Positions 22,073 to 33,971 of a DNA stretch of 64,000 nt are shown here, one piece after another. Position 1 is the first letter of the stretch. Each line of letters begins with the position of its first letter. The position numbers were made by a program, and so were the translations under genes. This DNA is from Tipula vernalis (taxonomy: Eukaryota; Arthropoda; Insecta; Diptera; Tipulidae), in contig OY282560.1 in assembly GCA_958295665.1 (NCBI GenBank), positions 264,168,641 through 264,232,640 of the forward strand. The letters are read 5' to 3'. Under the pieces are notes generated by a model that searched no databases, had not been told where the DNA came from, and saw only the letters and a program-made list of their open reading frames with translations.

Positions 22073-22897
22073 AATATTAATTGGTATATAAGTAGTACAT
22101 AACGATAAAATAAATATTTTTGGCTTCCGATTTGTTGGGAGGAAAACGAAGACAGAAAAGGATCGATGATCGAGAAAGGTGCTTAAAATAGTGGAAAAAA
22201 AGATGGGTAAGCCGAAATGCTGTGCTGAATCTAAAAGTGTGATGATATAAACGATAATATTGTGATACCACGGAATAATAATTATTAAAATAATATACAG
22301 ATCTAAACATAAAAGGACTATAATAATGTAATGAAACATATAAATATAAAAAAAAAAATATAAGAATGTTAATAATGGTCAAACCTACCAAATTAAAACA
22401 AAATAACAATCCCAACACGTTTTTAAATAGTGGCGTGGTTTGAAAAAGAAAAACCGTAAACTGGGAACGACCGATAATTTTTGGCAGTGATGTGAGGTAA
22501 AACCTTTATAAAAGCCGTATAGTAATAATACTAATAATCGCCCTAATATAATTTAATAAACAACAAATCGGAAGTCTAACCTAACGGATTATATTTGTTC
22601 GACGATTCGCCGAATGAAAGGTACCTATAGGTTAAGAATTATTTAGTATAGTGATAAATTATAGTTTTTGTATTTTTTAGTTTTGCGTAATTACGATAAT
22701 TTAAGAAAATTTTTGGATTTCACTCATATAACCCCCCAGTCGCGAGGAACTATCCGAATTCAGGTGTGCGAACGTGCCGATTAATACATAGTAAGCCAGT
22801 CGTTACAGTACATTACGGTTAATTTGATTTAAACCAATATCAAAATTCATTTTAGTTTTAAATCACTATTATGGATTAAAATACCATTTGATATACA
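22073..22897. other. AT-rich stretch, no gene seen
   Basis: Overlapping minus-strand frames at 22013-22418 are rich in I, Y, F and S and match no family; they look like AT-rich chance ORFs. Between 22600 and 22830 GC content rises a little ('accccccagtcgcgaggaac' near 22732) without recognisable coding sequence. It could be an old LTR or element end. Confidence 0.4.
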
Positions 22898-23165
22898 TAT
22901 GTACATAAGATTATTATTTTATAAGATTTTTTATTTATTATTTAAAATAATATTTGTTAATATAATTAATAAAAAGGTTAAACCGCCATTATGTTTCACT
23001 GTGTTGTTTTATTTAGTTCTTTACTTTGTTACATTTTCTCTTAGACTACAGTACATAGCCATTCTACTAACATTTATATAAAAACAAGATTAAGTTGGTG
23101 TTACCACACTAAACTAAATTTCCTTACACTGTATGAATACAAATGTACACATATACTCAACACGC

Positions 23166-23720
23166 CTCCTTACATTTATATTCATCAACTAAGAAATGGT
23201 TATTCCTTTAAACTTATGTCGATTTCTTTTTGCCATTTCAAATTTACTGGAATTTTTTGATCCAAAAAGAACAAATTGACGTTTCAACCAAAATTGACGA
23301 TTTTTATGTTTGTATTGGTGATAATAAACCAGTACTATTTGACGTATAGAAAATGTCGTGGCAGACATCATTCTTTATTAAATGTTTATTCATATTATGT
23401 TTATAATAATAAATTCACCTAAATAAAATTTTAATTTGTTTTATAGTCAATATGTTCACTACTGTTTTTATTATAATGAAAAATCGACGTTTCATCAAAG
23501 TTTCCTGAGAAATTGACGTTTCTACAAAAATTGAAATTTCTCTTCCTTAATGGTATTAGTGCAAATTGAAGAAAAAATGTCCATTTCGCTGTTTTGATGT
23601 GCATCAAAAAAACGGCAAAAAAATGGTGATTTTTTGTGGCAAATAGTTTGCTTTTTGATGCGTTTTTGACATTTTTTTGATGTGTTTTTGATTTTTTTGG
23701 CAAAAAGAAAACCACATTAA
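23166..23720. repeat. repetitive 'ttgacgttt' / 'gatgtgcatcaaa' sequence at the copia 3' end
   Basis: Phrases 'aaattgacgtttc' recur near 23275, 23485 and 23512. A palindromic 'ttttgatgtgcatcaaaa' lies near 23592, followed by repeated 'tttttgatg' words to 23700. Similar words occur at 50089-50250. This may be a small element inserted beside the RNase H end. No gene is supported. Confidence 0.4.
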
Positions 23721-25182
23721 CATATCTCTGAATTTTATGAACTTTATATTTCCTAATGATTTGGTAAAGATGTCAGCAAGATTATTCTCTGTATCTACTT
23801 TAATAACATCAATATTTCCATTTCTGTAATTTTCATTAACAAAATGATAATGTACTTCAATATGTTTAGAGTTCTTTGTATAATTTCCATGTTTTGCAAT
23901 TGTTATGGCACCCAAATTATCCTCATAAATCTTGACAGGTTTACTGATTTGTATGAAAACATCGTTAAGCACACTGCGCAAAAGTTTATCTCCGTTACAG
24001 CTTCTGATAGCGCTATATATTTAGCAAATGTAGACGATTTTGTTACACTGGTTTGTTTCTTTGATTTCCAATAAAATACATTTCCAAATAATCTTATAAC
24101 AAATCCTGAAGTAGATTTTCTATCCTCAATATCGCCTGCCCAGTCAGCATCCACAAAACAATGAATGATATCGGCCTCATCATTTTGATACAATTTTAAA
24201 TTTAGATCTTTCGTTAAATATAAATATTTTAAAACTCGCAAAGCATATTTGAAATGTGTTTCGTTATAGCAATTTTGAAATCTACTTAAATAATTTACAC
24301 TAAAAGATACGTCTGGCCTTGTACCAGTACTGATATACAAAAGTGCACCAACTAAATTTCTTTATTTTACATCTTCATTTACCTCGGATTTTTCCAGTTT
24401 GAGGTTAATTTCCATCGGTGTGTTATACAGTTTTGAGTTTTCAATTTCATATCGTTTAGCTAAAGATTCTATGTATGTTTTCTGACTCAGCGTCAATATG
24501 TTGCACTTAGTATAATCATATTCAATATTAATTCCAGTATAGTTCCTAACTTTGCCTAAATCCTTCATTTTAAATTTATCACTTAATTTATTTTTTACTT
24601 CGATTATTTTTCCTTCATTTTTGCGCAAATAAGCAAATCATCGACAAACAATAATATATACGAGTATATACGGTTGAGTTATTTTCGACTTTAACATATA
24701 GACAATAATCATATTTACTTCTGCGAAAACCGAGAGTTGTTGCAAACTCGTTAAAGCATTCATACCAAGCCCGAGGACTTTCTTTTAAACCATACAAAGA
24801 TTTAATTAATTTATAAACTCTATCAGTATTATTGCCATAACCGAGTGAGTGGCTGGTTTACATAAACTTCAGACAACACTTTGCCATTTAAAAAAGCTGT
24901 CTCAACATCCATCTGATGAATTTCTAAACTGTACTGACAACAATATGATAATAATAATTTGATAGTCTTCATTTTGGCAACAGGTGAATAAGTATCATCA
25001 ATTTTATCAGCTTGTTGAAAACCTCTAACCACCAACCTTGCTTTAAACTCTTTTTCAGATTTCTTTTTGTATATCCATTTTACATCTAGAACCTTCTTAT
25101 CCGGTGGTTTACTTACTAATGTCCAAGTATTATTTTTGATAAGACTTGATTCATTGGTTCTTCCATTGTTTGGCTTCCTCAC
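23604..25182 (-). pseudogene. copia reverse transcriptase and RNase H, multiple breaks
   Basis: 25182-24829 has LVVRGFQQADKIDDTYSPVA and MDVETAFLNGKVLSEVYVNQ, the copia RT fingers/palm. 24797-24615 continues with MYGLKESPRAWYECFNEF, but the catalytic Y-V-D-D box expected next is scrambled by a frame change near 24650. 24628-24362 holds KMKDLGKVRNYTGINIEYD. RNase H follows with TRPDVSFSVNYLSRFQ (24340 onward), FVDADWAGDIEDRKSTSGFV and, after another shift near 23960, KIYEDNLGAITIAKHGNYTK. The RT ORF is split at 24829, 24615, 24362 and 23960. The last part runs out of family sequence at about 23680. Confidence 0.82.
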
Positions 25183-25193
25183 TCATATTTGCC

Positions 25194-26200
25194 TCATGAA
25201 ACGTATCCGGAATCGTAGCCAAATTCTTCATCAAATCGAACTGGAGGCTTAATTTCTCTTTTAGTTGAACTCTGCTTAATGGGTATTTCTTTATTCTCGT
25301 TGTCACTTATTTTATTCCTTGATATCGACTCGCCTGATTTCATTATAATTTCTTCATCAGGTTCACTAACTTTATTTATTGAACGTCTTTGCTGTTCCTC
25401 ATTTTGCTCCGCACTTTCGTCCCCAAGACCAATGCATCTTACATCCTCCTCAATAATATCCACATGTCTTGCATCAATAACCCTGTCGTTGACTAACACT
25501 CTGTAACCAACCTCTGTATACCCGAGCAAAATACCTAATTCAGCCTTTTTGTCCCATTTTGATCGTCGTTTCACTTCCGGTATTCTAACATATACTTTAC
25601 TGCCATACCTTTTCAAATTTTTTACAGATGGCTTCCTTTTGAAGAATATGGTATCTCATACGGTGTCTTTTTGACCATATTATTTGTTAATGTCCTATTT
25701 TTAAGATATGCAGCAGCTTTTACCACCTCTGGCCAAAAACATCTGTTTACTTTCGCTTCCGCTAGAAGACATCTTGGCATGTCCATTATTGATCTATTGT
25801 ATCGCTCCGCTGTTCCGTTTAATTCACGTACATATGCTGGACATGATTTTATTATAATACCTTTTGCTCTGGTAAATTGATAGACTTTGGCATTCATGTA
25901 TTCCTTTCCATTATCACATCTCAATTCTTTAATCATTTTTCCCGTTAAATTTTGTACTTCATTTACATATTCTTCAAAACATTCGAATACTCTATCTTTT
26001 GATTGAATACAATATACTTTTGCCAATTTACTGTAATCGTCGATGAAACTCAAAAAATATTTTTCACCATAACATCCTGTAGTACTGTGGGGCCCATTCA
26101 AATATGTGTGTACTATTTCCAGTACATCCTCAGCTCTTCGCCTATTATTATTGAACGGTAGGTTATGCATTTTATTCTCAATACATATTACACACTTCAT
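25194..26200 (-). pseudogene. copia integrase core and C-terminal linker
   Basis: 26200-25622 contains the integrase core: HTYLNGPHSTTGCYGEKYF, LSFIDDYSK, ELRCDNGKEYMN and ELNGTAERYNRSIMDM. Compared with the family (D-x-n-D-x35-E) the first Asp of the HTDL box reads Tyr here, while the second Asp (CDNG) and the Glu (GTAE) are intact. The next frame, 25616-25194, has the usual copia continuation KRYGSKVYVRIPEVKRRSKW and LGYTEVGYRVLVNDRV, followed by an acidic linker before RT. The break at 25616-25622 is a single frame change. Confidence 0.82.
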
Positions 26201-26224
26201 ATAATCCGAGTCTAGTTCTTTAGG

Positions 26225-27314
26225 TTAACCTTCTAGTAGCTCATTTTTACACGTAATATTTAGATAATTAAAATTTACATGTCCAAGTGTACGATGCAGT
26301 TTTTCTTTTAATGTTGGAATTTTAGTATTAGTCATATTTGCACATATTTTATCTTTTGAAATAAAACTAGTTATTTTGTATAATCTTTCATCCTTCTTAG
26401 CTATAGCTATTAGTTTTCTGTCTGGATTATATATATTTGCTGAATATCCTTTTGAAATTATTGTATGTTGACTCTCAGTGATCTTTGAATAACTTAATAA
26501 ATTTGCTTTCATCTGTTTCACCGAATTGTCCTCGACCACGATAACCACGACCGCCATGACTTACATTTACAACCCGACAATCTTTCTTCATGTGACCAAA
26601 TTTTCCATATCTAAAACATGTAACCTTATTATGAAACGATGACATCGACGAAGTATTAGTTTCTGCTTTAAACACGTTTGACTTTTCAATTTGTGCCTTA
26701 TTTGACTTTTCAGTTTTCTCTTCAAACGTTTTCATTTTAATTTTGCTCATCAAATAATCAACAGTTCTGTCCTTTTCCGGTAACACATCAATCAAATCTC
26801 CAATATGACTATAATTTGATGGTAATGCCTTTAACATGTAATTTAATTTCTCTTGCTCAATTATAATTGTACCGGCTTGTTTTAATTCATTTACACTTTT
26901 TTCAAAAATATCAAAAAACACGTTAACATCCGAATAATTTTTTAATTTAATGTTTTCGAGGTTATTTCTACACACAATTTGTAAAGCGGTGGATTATTTT
27001 AAATACATTTCATCAAATTTACGCATAATCTCGAAAGCTGAATCGAATTCACTTATGTATTCTAGTTGTTTATTATTAATGGCGCTATAAATATAATTTG
27101 TAGCCTGAATATCTATTTCTTCCAACTAAGCAGCATCGTCAGTGGCATATTTTTCCCGTACCACAACCTCTTTACACTTTTTATATTGTAGAAATTTTAT
27201 TAATCGTATTTTCCAATTTTTATAATCGGACCCATCGAAAATTGGAATAACAATATCTTGATTTTTTACATACGACATCTTGTTTATTTTTTTCCTTTGT
27301 TTTGCACTGAACAC
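26225..27314 (-). pseudogene. copia gag and pre-integrase region, protease missing
   Basis: 27314-27126 begins with the copia gag N-terminus (IPIFDGSDYKNWKIRLIKFL) and ends in a stop. Gag resumes at 27120-26475 (LEKIKLKNYSDVNVFFDIFE type sequence, then ALPSNYSHIGDLIDVLPEKD) with a stop near 26995. The zinc knuckle reads CFRYGKFGHMKKDC: the second Cys of the CCHC box is Tyr. The reading frame then passes directly from FGETDESK into KQMKANLLSYSKITESQH in another frame, which is the pre-integrase part. The aspartic protease that should lie between them is absent, so an internal deletion near 26520-26545 is likely. Confidence 0.8.
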
Positions 27315-27431
27315 GTTTTTAATATTATTTTTACTTCGCTGAACTATTATAATTTATTTATTAATTTAAACAAAAAATGTTATTACATATTTTAATTTAT
27401 TTTATTTATTTTTTTTTTTTTTTATTAGTAA

Positions 27432-27450
27432 CTACGCCGCTCTGCTACCA
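27432..27450 (-). other. copia primer-binding site
   Basis: The minus strand reads TGGTAGCAGAGCGGCGTAG. Copia elements commonly have TGGTATCAGAGC, pairing with initiator tRNA-Met, so this is a close variant. It is preceded by 'gtgtaca', a plausible LTR end. Confidence 0.65.
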
Positions 27451-27716
27451 TGTACACGTATACCCAACAATATTATTTGATTATTATTTATTATTTAACT
27501 ATTATTATTACCTAAAAATTATGAATATATTTTAAACACCCCGTTTCACTGTTTTGGAATTTATTGTCTTTTAAAACCAACGTGTTTCACAAGTATTCCT
27601 TAACACAATTTTTATAATCGAATGTTTATAATTGAATATCATTAATTTACTTTATGGACCACTATTTTTAATTTAAAAACAATTGATTGATTTTAATTAA
27701 AAAGCACTGTTATTTT

Positions 27717-28121
27717 TTCTATGATTTACATCAATAGTATTGATTAAAAATACTTCTACGACTCTTAGTTTTATATGGGTTCCAAAAAGATCAAAAATAA
27801 ATAATAAATAATAAAAATATCGATCAAATATAAACAACCCCGTTTATTCTTTTTCATGGACCATCATCATTAATTTCAACATGATTTCCCCTTCGATCAC
27901 AGTTACCCTTATTCTAGCGTTAGTATTTGTTTTATTATTATAATTTATTAAAAAAAAATTAACGAAAATTATCATACAATACTTTCATGGTGTAAACTGT
28001 AATCTACAAAAAAATAAAACGATACCGGGTGTATCAAAAATAAAAATTGTCCCGTCACAAATCGTGGGGGGACTCAACATCCTGAGAGAGTCTCAAATGA
28101 CGGGCTCTACATATTCCAGTT
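27717..28121. other. AT-rich stretch, no gene seen
   Basis: No ORF, inverted repeat or known element is evident. A more GC-rich patch lies near 28060 ('aatcgtggggggactcaaca'). Confidence 0.4.
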
Positions 28122-29247
28122 TTAATCAATTATTAATATGTTCAATGAATTCCCTTTGAGGTTGCCCAGCTCATAAGCAATTTTATCAATTTTCTTACTC
28201 ACAAAAGCTTTGATAAATTTCGGAGCAAGTTTCGATGCAAAATTTTCACCAGCGTTACTTCTAATAAAATTCCTCATGAAGACTTTTTGACCTGGACATA
28301 TTTCACGTACTTTTCTGCGCAGATTATACCTACTAGCATTACAAGAATAAACATCCTTAAGGTGTCCGGAAACTATGTATTTGCTGAATATTAAGTAATC
28401 GATCAGAAGTGTTGTTGACAACGACATAATTGTCATTTAATGGATCCAGTTCACGCAAAAGACGTTACGAAGATCCATGAATGGCGAGAAACCTGTAGCA
28501 CTATGAACAAAGTTCCTTAGTGAACAACCAATTTCATCTAAATGTCGATGATTATCATGCACGTATGCTCGAATTGCTGAAATGGCAGTGAGATTCATTC
28601 TCTCCGAAGCGTTTGACTGAAATTTATTTCAAAATGCCATGTAATATTTGAGATCGAAATTGGGGTCCATTATTATCAGAGAACAAAAACTCAGGCACTC
28701 CAAATAGATTGAATACGCGTTTGCTGAGGAAGTTAACCACATGATGGCAGATGCTGTGCGTAACGGTTCTAACAAAACAAATTTGGTATACTTATCCAAC
28801 ACAATGAGTATATAAGAATTGCTAGCTTTGCTACGCGGATACGGGCCAAGAAAATTGATATACAGTTTTTGAAACGCTGTATTGATTTCATGATAATCTC
28901 CCATCACTGTTCGAGTTACATAGTTTGTGGGTTTTATGGTCTTACAACGATCGCAATTGATAACATATTGCCGGACGTCTCTTGACATGGTGGCCCAATG
29001 AAATTGACGTCTCAATAATTCCAAGGTTTTCTCATAATACATATGTGAACTGCTATGTGGATTATGAGCTTGCACTATTAATGAGTTTGTAAGGGACTAA
29101 GGAACTACCAGTTTCCAGTGAGAAACTCACTATTATCACAATCATTATAATTTTATGGAAGATTGAATAATTTTCCGTTATTAACTTTGAAGCTGGTCTT
29201 TGTGTTGGTTGATTGTTGAAGAACGAATAATTTCTCCAAATAGTCAA
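28122..29247 (-). pseudogene. Ty3/gypsy integrase remnant
   Basis: 29075-28629 contains the integrase zinc-binding region (AHNPHSSSHMYYEKTLELLR, then YVINCDRCKTIKP) and the start of the core (LYINFLGPYPRS, YILIVLDKYTKFVLLEPLR). 28436-28122 is the C-terminal part (YNLRRKVREICPGQKVFMRN, KLAPKFIKAFVSKKI). Stops and frameshifts lie between them, and the second Asp and the Glu region around 28450-28620 is not readable in one frame. 29247-29080 looks like the end of the preceding RNase H/linker. No LTRs were found. It differs from the element at 14052-18867. Confidence 0.72.
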
Positions 29248-30890
29248 CTTCAGAAAATTCGGGTGAGTCTAAGTCGATATGAAGAGGTGGAATTTTCAAA
29301 TCCTTATCCAGTTTTACAGGAGGACTTAAAGAAGAGAGAAGTGGTTTGTCGTCTAGTGGAGGTGGGGACCAAAGTTGAGTAGATTAATCTACCAGCTCTG
29401 TAACCTTTCAGTAGGGTGCGTATCACGTGAGCTGTTCCGGTCATATATTAGGCAGCTGCGTGATGGGTACAATTGTGTAAGGGGTGTAACAGCGCACGTG
29501 TACGCCGTCACAACAATTTTTATTTTCAATTCAATATTCTCACACTTTTTTTTTGCAATTATGCAAAAAAATGTAATCCGGTGATTCATATTAAATTTTT
29601 TGTAATTTCATTTTTTTTTTTGTTTGTAAAATCAGTAAGTCTAATAATTAAATTGGATATTCTGTTTCCTGTTTAAAAAAAAATAATAATTGAATTGAAA
29701 AGAAAAACTTGAGGGGTGTACTTGTTGGTGGATGAAAAAAAAACATCGGCTGGAGGATTTTTTTTTTGTTTTGGTCGAATCAGTTTTTGAGTTAATTTAA
29801 GGTGGTAGTCAGCCGGTCGGGCTTTAAGTTATAAAATTGAAGTTAAGTTTAAGTCGGATGTAAAATTTTAAAATAGTAAATAGTTTTAAAAATAGTAGTA
29901 AGATATAGTAAAAATAATCAGCCTTTTAAATCGAGAAATAAATTTTAACACAGCTGAAAATTAAAAATGTCAATACGCAAGAAATAAATAATATGAAATA
30001 TAATAATAATAGATTTAAGGGTATAATATAATTAATTAAAAAATATTAATCATTATTCATCAATAATAAAAATTTTTTATTAATAGTGAAGTTTGAACAT
30101 TGAAATGTAAACAATGAAAAAATAAAAAAATAAAAAATTTTTACTACTAAACTTTTACTACTAAATGGTTACACATAATCGACTGAAATCTTCAATCAAC
30201 TGATCAACAGGCTGCAACACCAGATCGTTAAGTTTTATATTTTTTTTCAAGATTATATTATTTTTTTTTTTGTTTAATTATATTTTCTATTAAAATTTCT
30301 ATGGTTTCCTTTATTTATATATTTAAATAATGTATTTTTTTGTTGTAATTAGCATTAAATTCCGGAGTAAAGTAGTTTTAGGTTAGCTAGGTTAGGGTAG
30401 TGTTTACAAAGAATGTATTTTATCCATAATCATTGTTTTTTTTTGTTTGTTTCCTACCAAAATAAATTTGTTGAATTTGTTTTTCTCGATTGTTAAATCC
30501 AAGTTGAAAATTAGTTTTTACATTAGTGACAAATAAATTTGAGAATGAGGCGTTAATCGTCTAGCTGCGGATGAGTTAGGGTGGGTAAATGTGTCGCACA
30601 TAACGGTAGGTATTCAGGATCATCCTCCCTGCGGTTAAACGCGATCTACACATACTCTAAAACCCCACGCCATACCCTGAAGCTTAGCCGGCAACAACCG
30701 CTTAAGAGTCCCTGTGTAGGTCCAATTCTATTAGCACAATGCATGATTTGGAGGATAATTTTTGTAGTTTTTTTTTTTTTTTTGGGCTGTAATTTTTTTG
30801 TTTTGATAAAGTAACTTTAATTTTTTTTGAAAGAGCAGCAATGCCAGCATAGTTAGATATAAAGAAACAAAGCATTTAAGAAAGGTTAAA
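29248..30890. other. long gene-poor stretch, part of it possibly a 5' leader of the next element
   Basis: 29248-29520 is moderately GC-rich, with short ORFs but no family match. 29520-30540 is T/A-rich with many homopolymers. 30541-30760 becomes GC-richer ('ccacgccataccctgaagct' near 30664) and lies 130-350 bp before ORF1 of the non-LTR element, so it may be that element's 5' leader. No host gene is supported. Confidence 0.4.
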
Positions 30891-30953
30891 AGAAACAGAT
30901 CTCAGGAGGAAAGTCCTAAGATCGCAAAGCGAACAAAACTTCATGCTACCGGT

Positions 30954-31562
30954 ATGAGGCCTTTTAATGAGGTCCTCAAGGATCAGCTGGTTGTGGCAGT
31001 TATTGACAAATCCCAAGAGGATGGCAGTATCACGCCCGGCAATTGGAGGAAGGTGGAAGGAGCCTTAGCCATCACCTATCTGAAAGTCCTGTCGGAAAAT
31101 CCAGGATCTGCTCCGACTTGTCGGAATGCGGGCTGGCACAAGAAGCAGGTGAAACTCCAGATGATACTCCAGTTGTTGCAGATTGGCAACCAAGATTTGC
31201 CAACGCACAAGTGGAAAGTTGCCAAGCTTGAGGAGACAAAGGCTGACTATAGGTCAGCTGTTATCATCTTAAAGAAGGAGTCACTGACTGCACTGGAAAA
31301 AACCAATGGTTTAATCGACTATGGTTTCAGTGCAGTCACACTCAAGGTGTACAAGAAGGACGCGGACAAGCCGGAGGCTCCGAAGTTATCTTCAGAAACT
31401 ACCGCGGTGCTTGATAGCTCATCTGCGTGCGCCGAGGTAGCCAGCCAAGCTCCCTCCACGGATACGGAGATGTCAACGTCAATGGAGTCTTTAAAGAGGC
31501 TCTCGGAGGACTTCTCATCAGGGGAGGACTCTGATGTTACTGTGGTGGAGAACAGGCTGTAG
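30954..31562 (+). pseudogene. non-LTR ORF1 protein
   Basis: The open frame gives 202 residues from the ATG at 30954 and stays open upstream with RNRSQEESPKIAKRTKLHAT, so the start is probably further 5'. The N-terminal half (FNEVLKDQLVVAVIDKSQED, then GSITPGNWRKVEGAL) resembles the DUF4780-type ORF1 proteins of LOA and related clades. The C-terminal 60 residues are Ser/Thr/Glu-rich. ORF1 proteins bind the element RNA and accompany it to the nucleus. The stop TAG is at 31560-31562 and the ORF2 ATG at 31565-31567, two bases later, typical of tightly packed ORFs. Confidence 0.65.
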
Positions 31563-31564
31563 AG

Positions 31565-32417
31565 ATGACACTGACATTTCTGCAAGTCAACCTTCACCAC
31601 TCTAAGGCAGCATCAGCTGCTCTAATCTTAAAAATTGGGAAAGAAGCGACAGATGTCGTCTTGATCCAGGAACCTTGGCTCACTGAAGACCGGGTACTTG
31701 GGCTCAAGACTCCCTATTATAGATAATTGCACGCGAAAAAAGAAGGTAGGGTTCGGTCGTGCATTCTCATTAAAAATAACATAAGTTGTTTTCTGCTATC
31801 AAATTTCAGTAATGGAGATGTAACAGCGGTCAGCATTGAGGTCGATAAACGAAACCTCTGACTAGTATCAGCTTACCTAGCTTATGATGAAGTGGATACT
31901 AGACCAATCATTCTAGGTGAGCTAATCTTGGAGGCTCAGAAGCGCAAGGTTGGAGTCATCCTTGGGAGTGATGCAAATGATCATCACACGATCTGGGGAA
32001 GTACGGACACAAATAAACGAGGTGAGTTACTCCTTGATTGCATTTTAAGTACTAACCTTAATAAGCCGACTTTTATAACTAAAAATAGACAGGAGGTATT
32101 GAATATTACTCTTGTCTCAAGCTTTTTGACGATTAGTCTATTAAACTGGAGAGTGTTGGAGGACCACTCCTTTTCTGATCATTGTTATCTTCACTTTGAA
32201 ATGGAGGAAAACCAACTGGGATACCTTTAGAACTATTCTGGGCAATTCACTACCAGTTCCGGTGCCAAATCCTCCAAAAACTGCGCAAGAGCTCGATGGC
32301 TTAGTGAACGAGTTGTCCAGCGCTTTTAATGGAGCGATACTGAATCAATCTTATGATATTTTGTTCCATTTTTTTTTAACTCGGTTTCAATCCTATTTGA
32401 ACTCTGCATATGTTTAA
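31565..32417 (+). pseudogene. non-LTR ORF2: apurinic endonuclease, truncated before RT
   Basis: The frame starts MTLTFLQVNLHHSKAASAAL and continues with ATDVVLIQEPWLTED, the E-containing motif of the endonuclease/exonuclease/phosphatase fold. Then come KVGVILGSDANDHHTIWGST (the D-N motif) and DHSFSDHCYLHFEM (the S-D-H motif). Stops break it near 31726 and 31861, and a frame change follows near 32196, after which WDTFRTILGN continues. This domain nicks target DNA for first-strand priming. RT and everything after it are missing. Confidence 0.78.
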
Positions 32418-32904
32418 CTCTGCAGTATATACACCTAGAGTTGGTTAGAAAATAATACCCCAAATACATAAGCGGCGCTCTACGCCTGGCTTCGCTTCTC
32501 TTCATCTTTATGATTTTTTGCAACCACATAGACGCCGCTAATTTGACATTTATTTATATGAAAAATGTTGTTTGGGTTTTTGAAACAAAACATTTTCATA
32601 AAAAACTATTTCTTTAATGACTTATTCGAACAAATTTAAGTTCAAATTTAGATTTTTTTTTATAATTGTCTTTCTCATATGCCTATTTGGATGTAAAATT
32701 CAGCTAAAATTGGAGGTTTCCAAGCAGTTACTTCAAAAACAACAACAATAAATATAAATGTCATTCTCGCCTCAAAAAATACAAACTTCCCTAGTTTGAC
32801 GCCGCTCTATGTGTTCGCTCTTATGGAAATACATACATATATTCTAATTTAGCGCCGCTGTTCGCTTCGTCAATGTGTTTGGGGTATAACTCGATTCCGT
32901 ATAT
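32418..32904. other. AT-rich intergenic stretch
   Basis: No gene is seen. 'gacgccgct' words recur near 32531, 32800 and 32852, suggesting a degenerate repeat, but no boundaries could be set. Confidence 0.35.
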
Positions 32905-33375
32905 AGTACGTTTATGCTCAGCGTCGAGTCATCTTTTAGTTAACTTTGGATCATCTTGTAGTTATCTTTTTTAGCGTTTATACTGCAGAGTCAAATCGTA
33001 GTCGAGTCGAAACTAGGTTGAAACCGAGTCAGAAACGTCAAAAAAAAATCATTTACTAACGTATGTTTATATGTTTTTCTTGTATTATTTTCTGAATTTT
33101 ATAAAAACAAAATAACAAAGTTTTATTGCCACACAAAAATCGAAGATTCGTACACGAATTAAGAAATCAAAATGGTGTCTTTTTATTATTATTTTTTTGT
33201 TGTTTTTATTTTTCGACTCGACTCCGTTTATAGTGAATGTTTTTAGAGTTAACGCGACTTGACCCTAGAAATTTTTTAGGTCGAGTTGAGTTAACTACAA
33301 GATGACTCGACTCCGTTTATAGTAAAAGATAACCTAGGTTCAAACCAGGTTGAACCCTAAGCATAAACATACTCA
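32905..33375 (+). mobile_element. MITE family A, copy 1 (471 bp)
   Basis: It starts 'agtacgtttatgctcag' and ends 'aagcataaacatactca', inverted ends that read GAGTAYGTTTATGCT on both strands. Inside are repeated words 'gactccgtttatagt' and 'gtcgagt'. An inverted second copy lies at 42129-42589 with the same order of internal sequence. It is non-coding. It lies about 600 bp upstream of the ALIX start codon. Confidence 0.85.
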
Positions 33376-33971
33376 GTGAGAGTTTAACTTGGATTAAACT
33401 CGACTCAACTCGCAGCATATACGATATGTATAAGTCTTTATAAATTGCGATTCCTTTAAATTTCGATAATCAATTTTTGTTCGTTTAATTCGATATAAAG
33501 TTAAGTTTTGGCACAAAACTTCAGTCATAAAAATTAAAAATGTCAAAATAATAAAAACAGTAACATAAAAATTTACTATAAACCCATGTTCGGAAAAAAA
33601 TGACAAATTTTATCTTCGAATTTTACTACAAATTTACTTTGGTCTTTTTTCGAACGTGCTAAATATTTATAGCAAAATCACTAAACAGATGTTTGTTTAT
33701 AGCATCTTATTAATTCGACATCAAAGGTCAACAAAAATTAACAGTGTAAACAGTAACAAATTCCATCATCATTCGAACTCGAATTGTCAATTTTCAAAGC
33801 AAATAATTTCTTTTCCTTTTGTAATTTTAATTATTGTGTTTAATTAATCAAGTTTGAGTCATACGATAAAGAAAAATTTTCTTAATTACGAAACCTAGTT
33901 ACTAAATCTTATATTTTGTGTAAAATTATTAAGTTTCGTTGTAAAACAACCAAACTTGCATAGAATTCATA
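33376..33971 (+). promoter_or_regulatory. ALIX upstream region
   Basis: This AT-rich 596-bp region runs from MITE A to the ALIX start codon. It must hold the promoter and 5' leader, but no convincing TATA box or initiator could be picked out. The small ORFs on either strand look like chance. Confidence 0.4.

Larger units (their letters stand above)
22898..27716 (-). mobile_element. Ty1/copia retrotransposon, decayed
   Basis: Copia-order domains (gag, integrase, RT, RNase H) read on the minus strand over 27314-23604. A copia-type primer-binding site lies at about 27432-27450. The 3' end is suggested by 'ggaggcg' followed by 'tgttgagtatatgtgtaca' on the minus strand near 23143-23165, a polypurine tract and LTR start. 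LTR boundaries (about 22898-23165 and 27451-27716) are tentative: the two flanks share only patches such as 'gtttcactgt', so either the LTRs are strongly diverged or one is lost. Confidence 0.75.
30891..32417 (+). mobile_element. non-LTR retrotransposon (LOA/jockey-like), 3' truncated
   Basis: ORF1 (to 31562) and the start of ORF2 (31565 onward) with an apurinic endonuclease domain are present. Similarity stops at about 32350-32417 before any reverse transcriptase. Loss of the 3' end is unusual for target-primed elements, which normally lose their 5' end, so a later deletion or rearrangement is likely. No poly-A tail or target duplication is seen. Confidence 0.7.

Noticed and set aside
22013..22418. 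Overlapping minus-strand ORFs of 108 and 113 codons
   Set aside because: The composition is dominated by I, F, Y, L and S in AT-rich DNA, the two frames overlap, and neither shows a motif. Probably chance.
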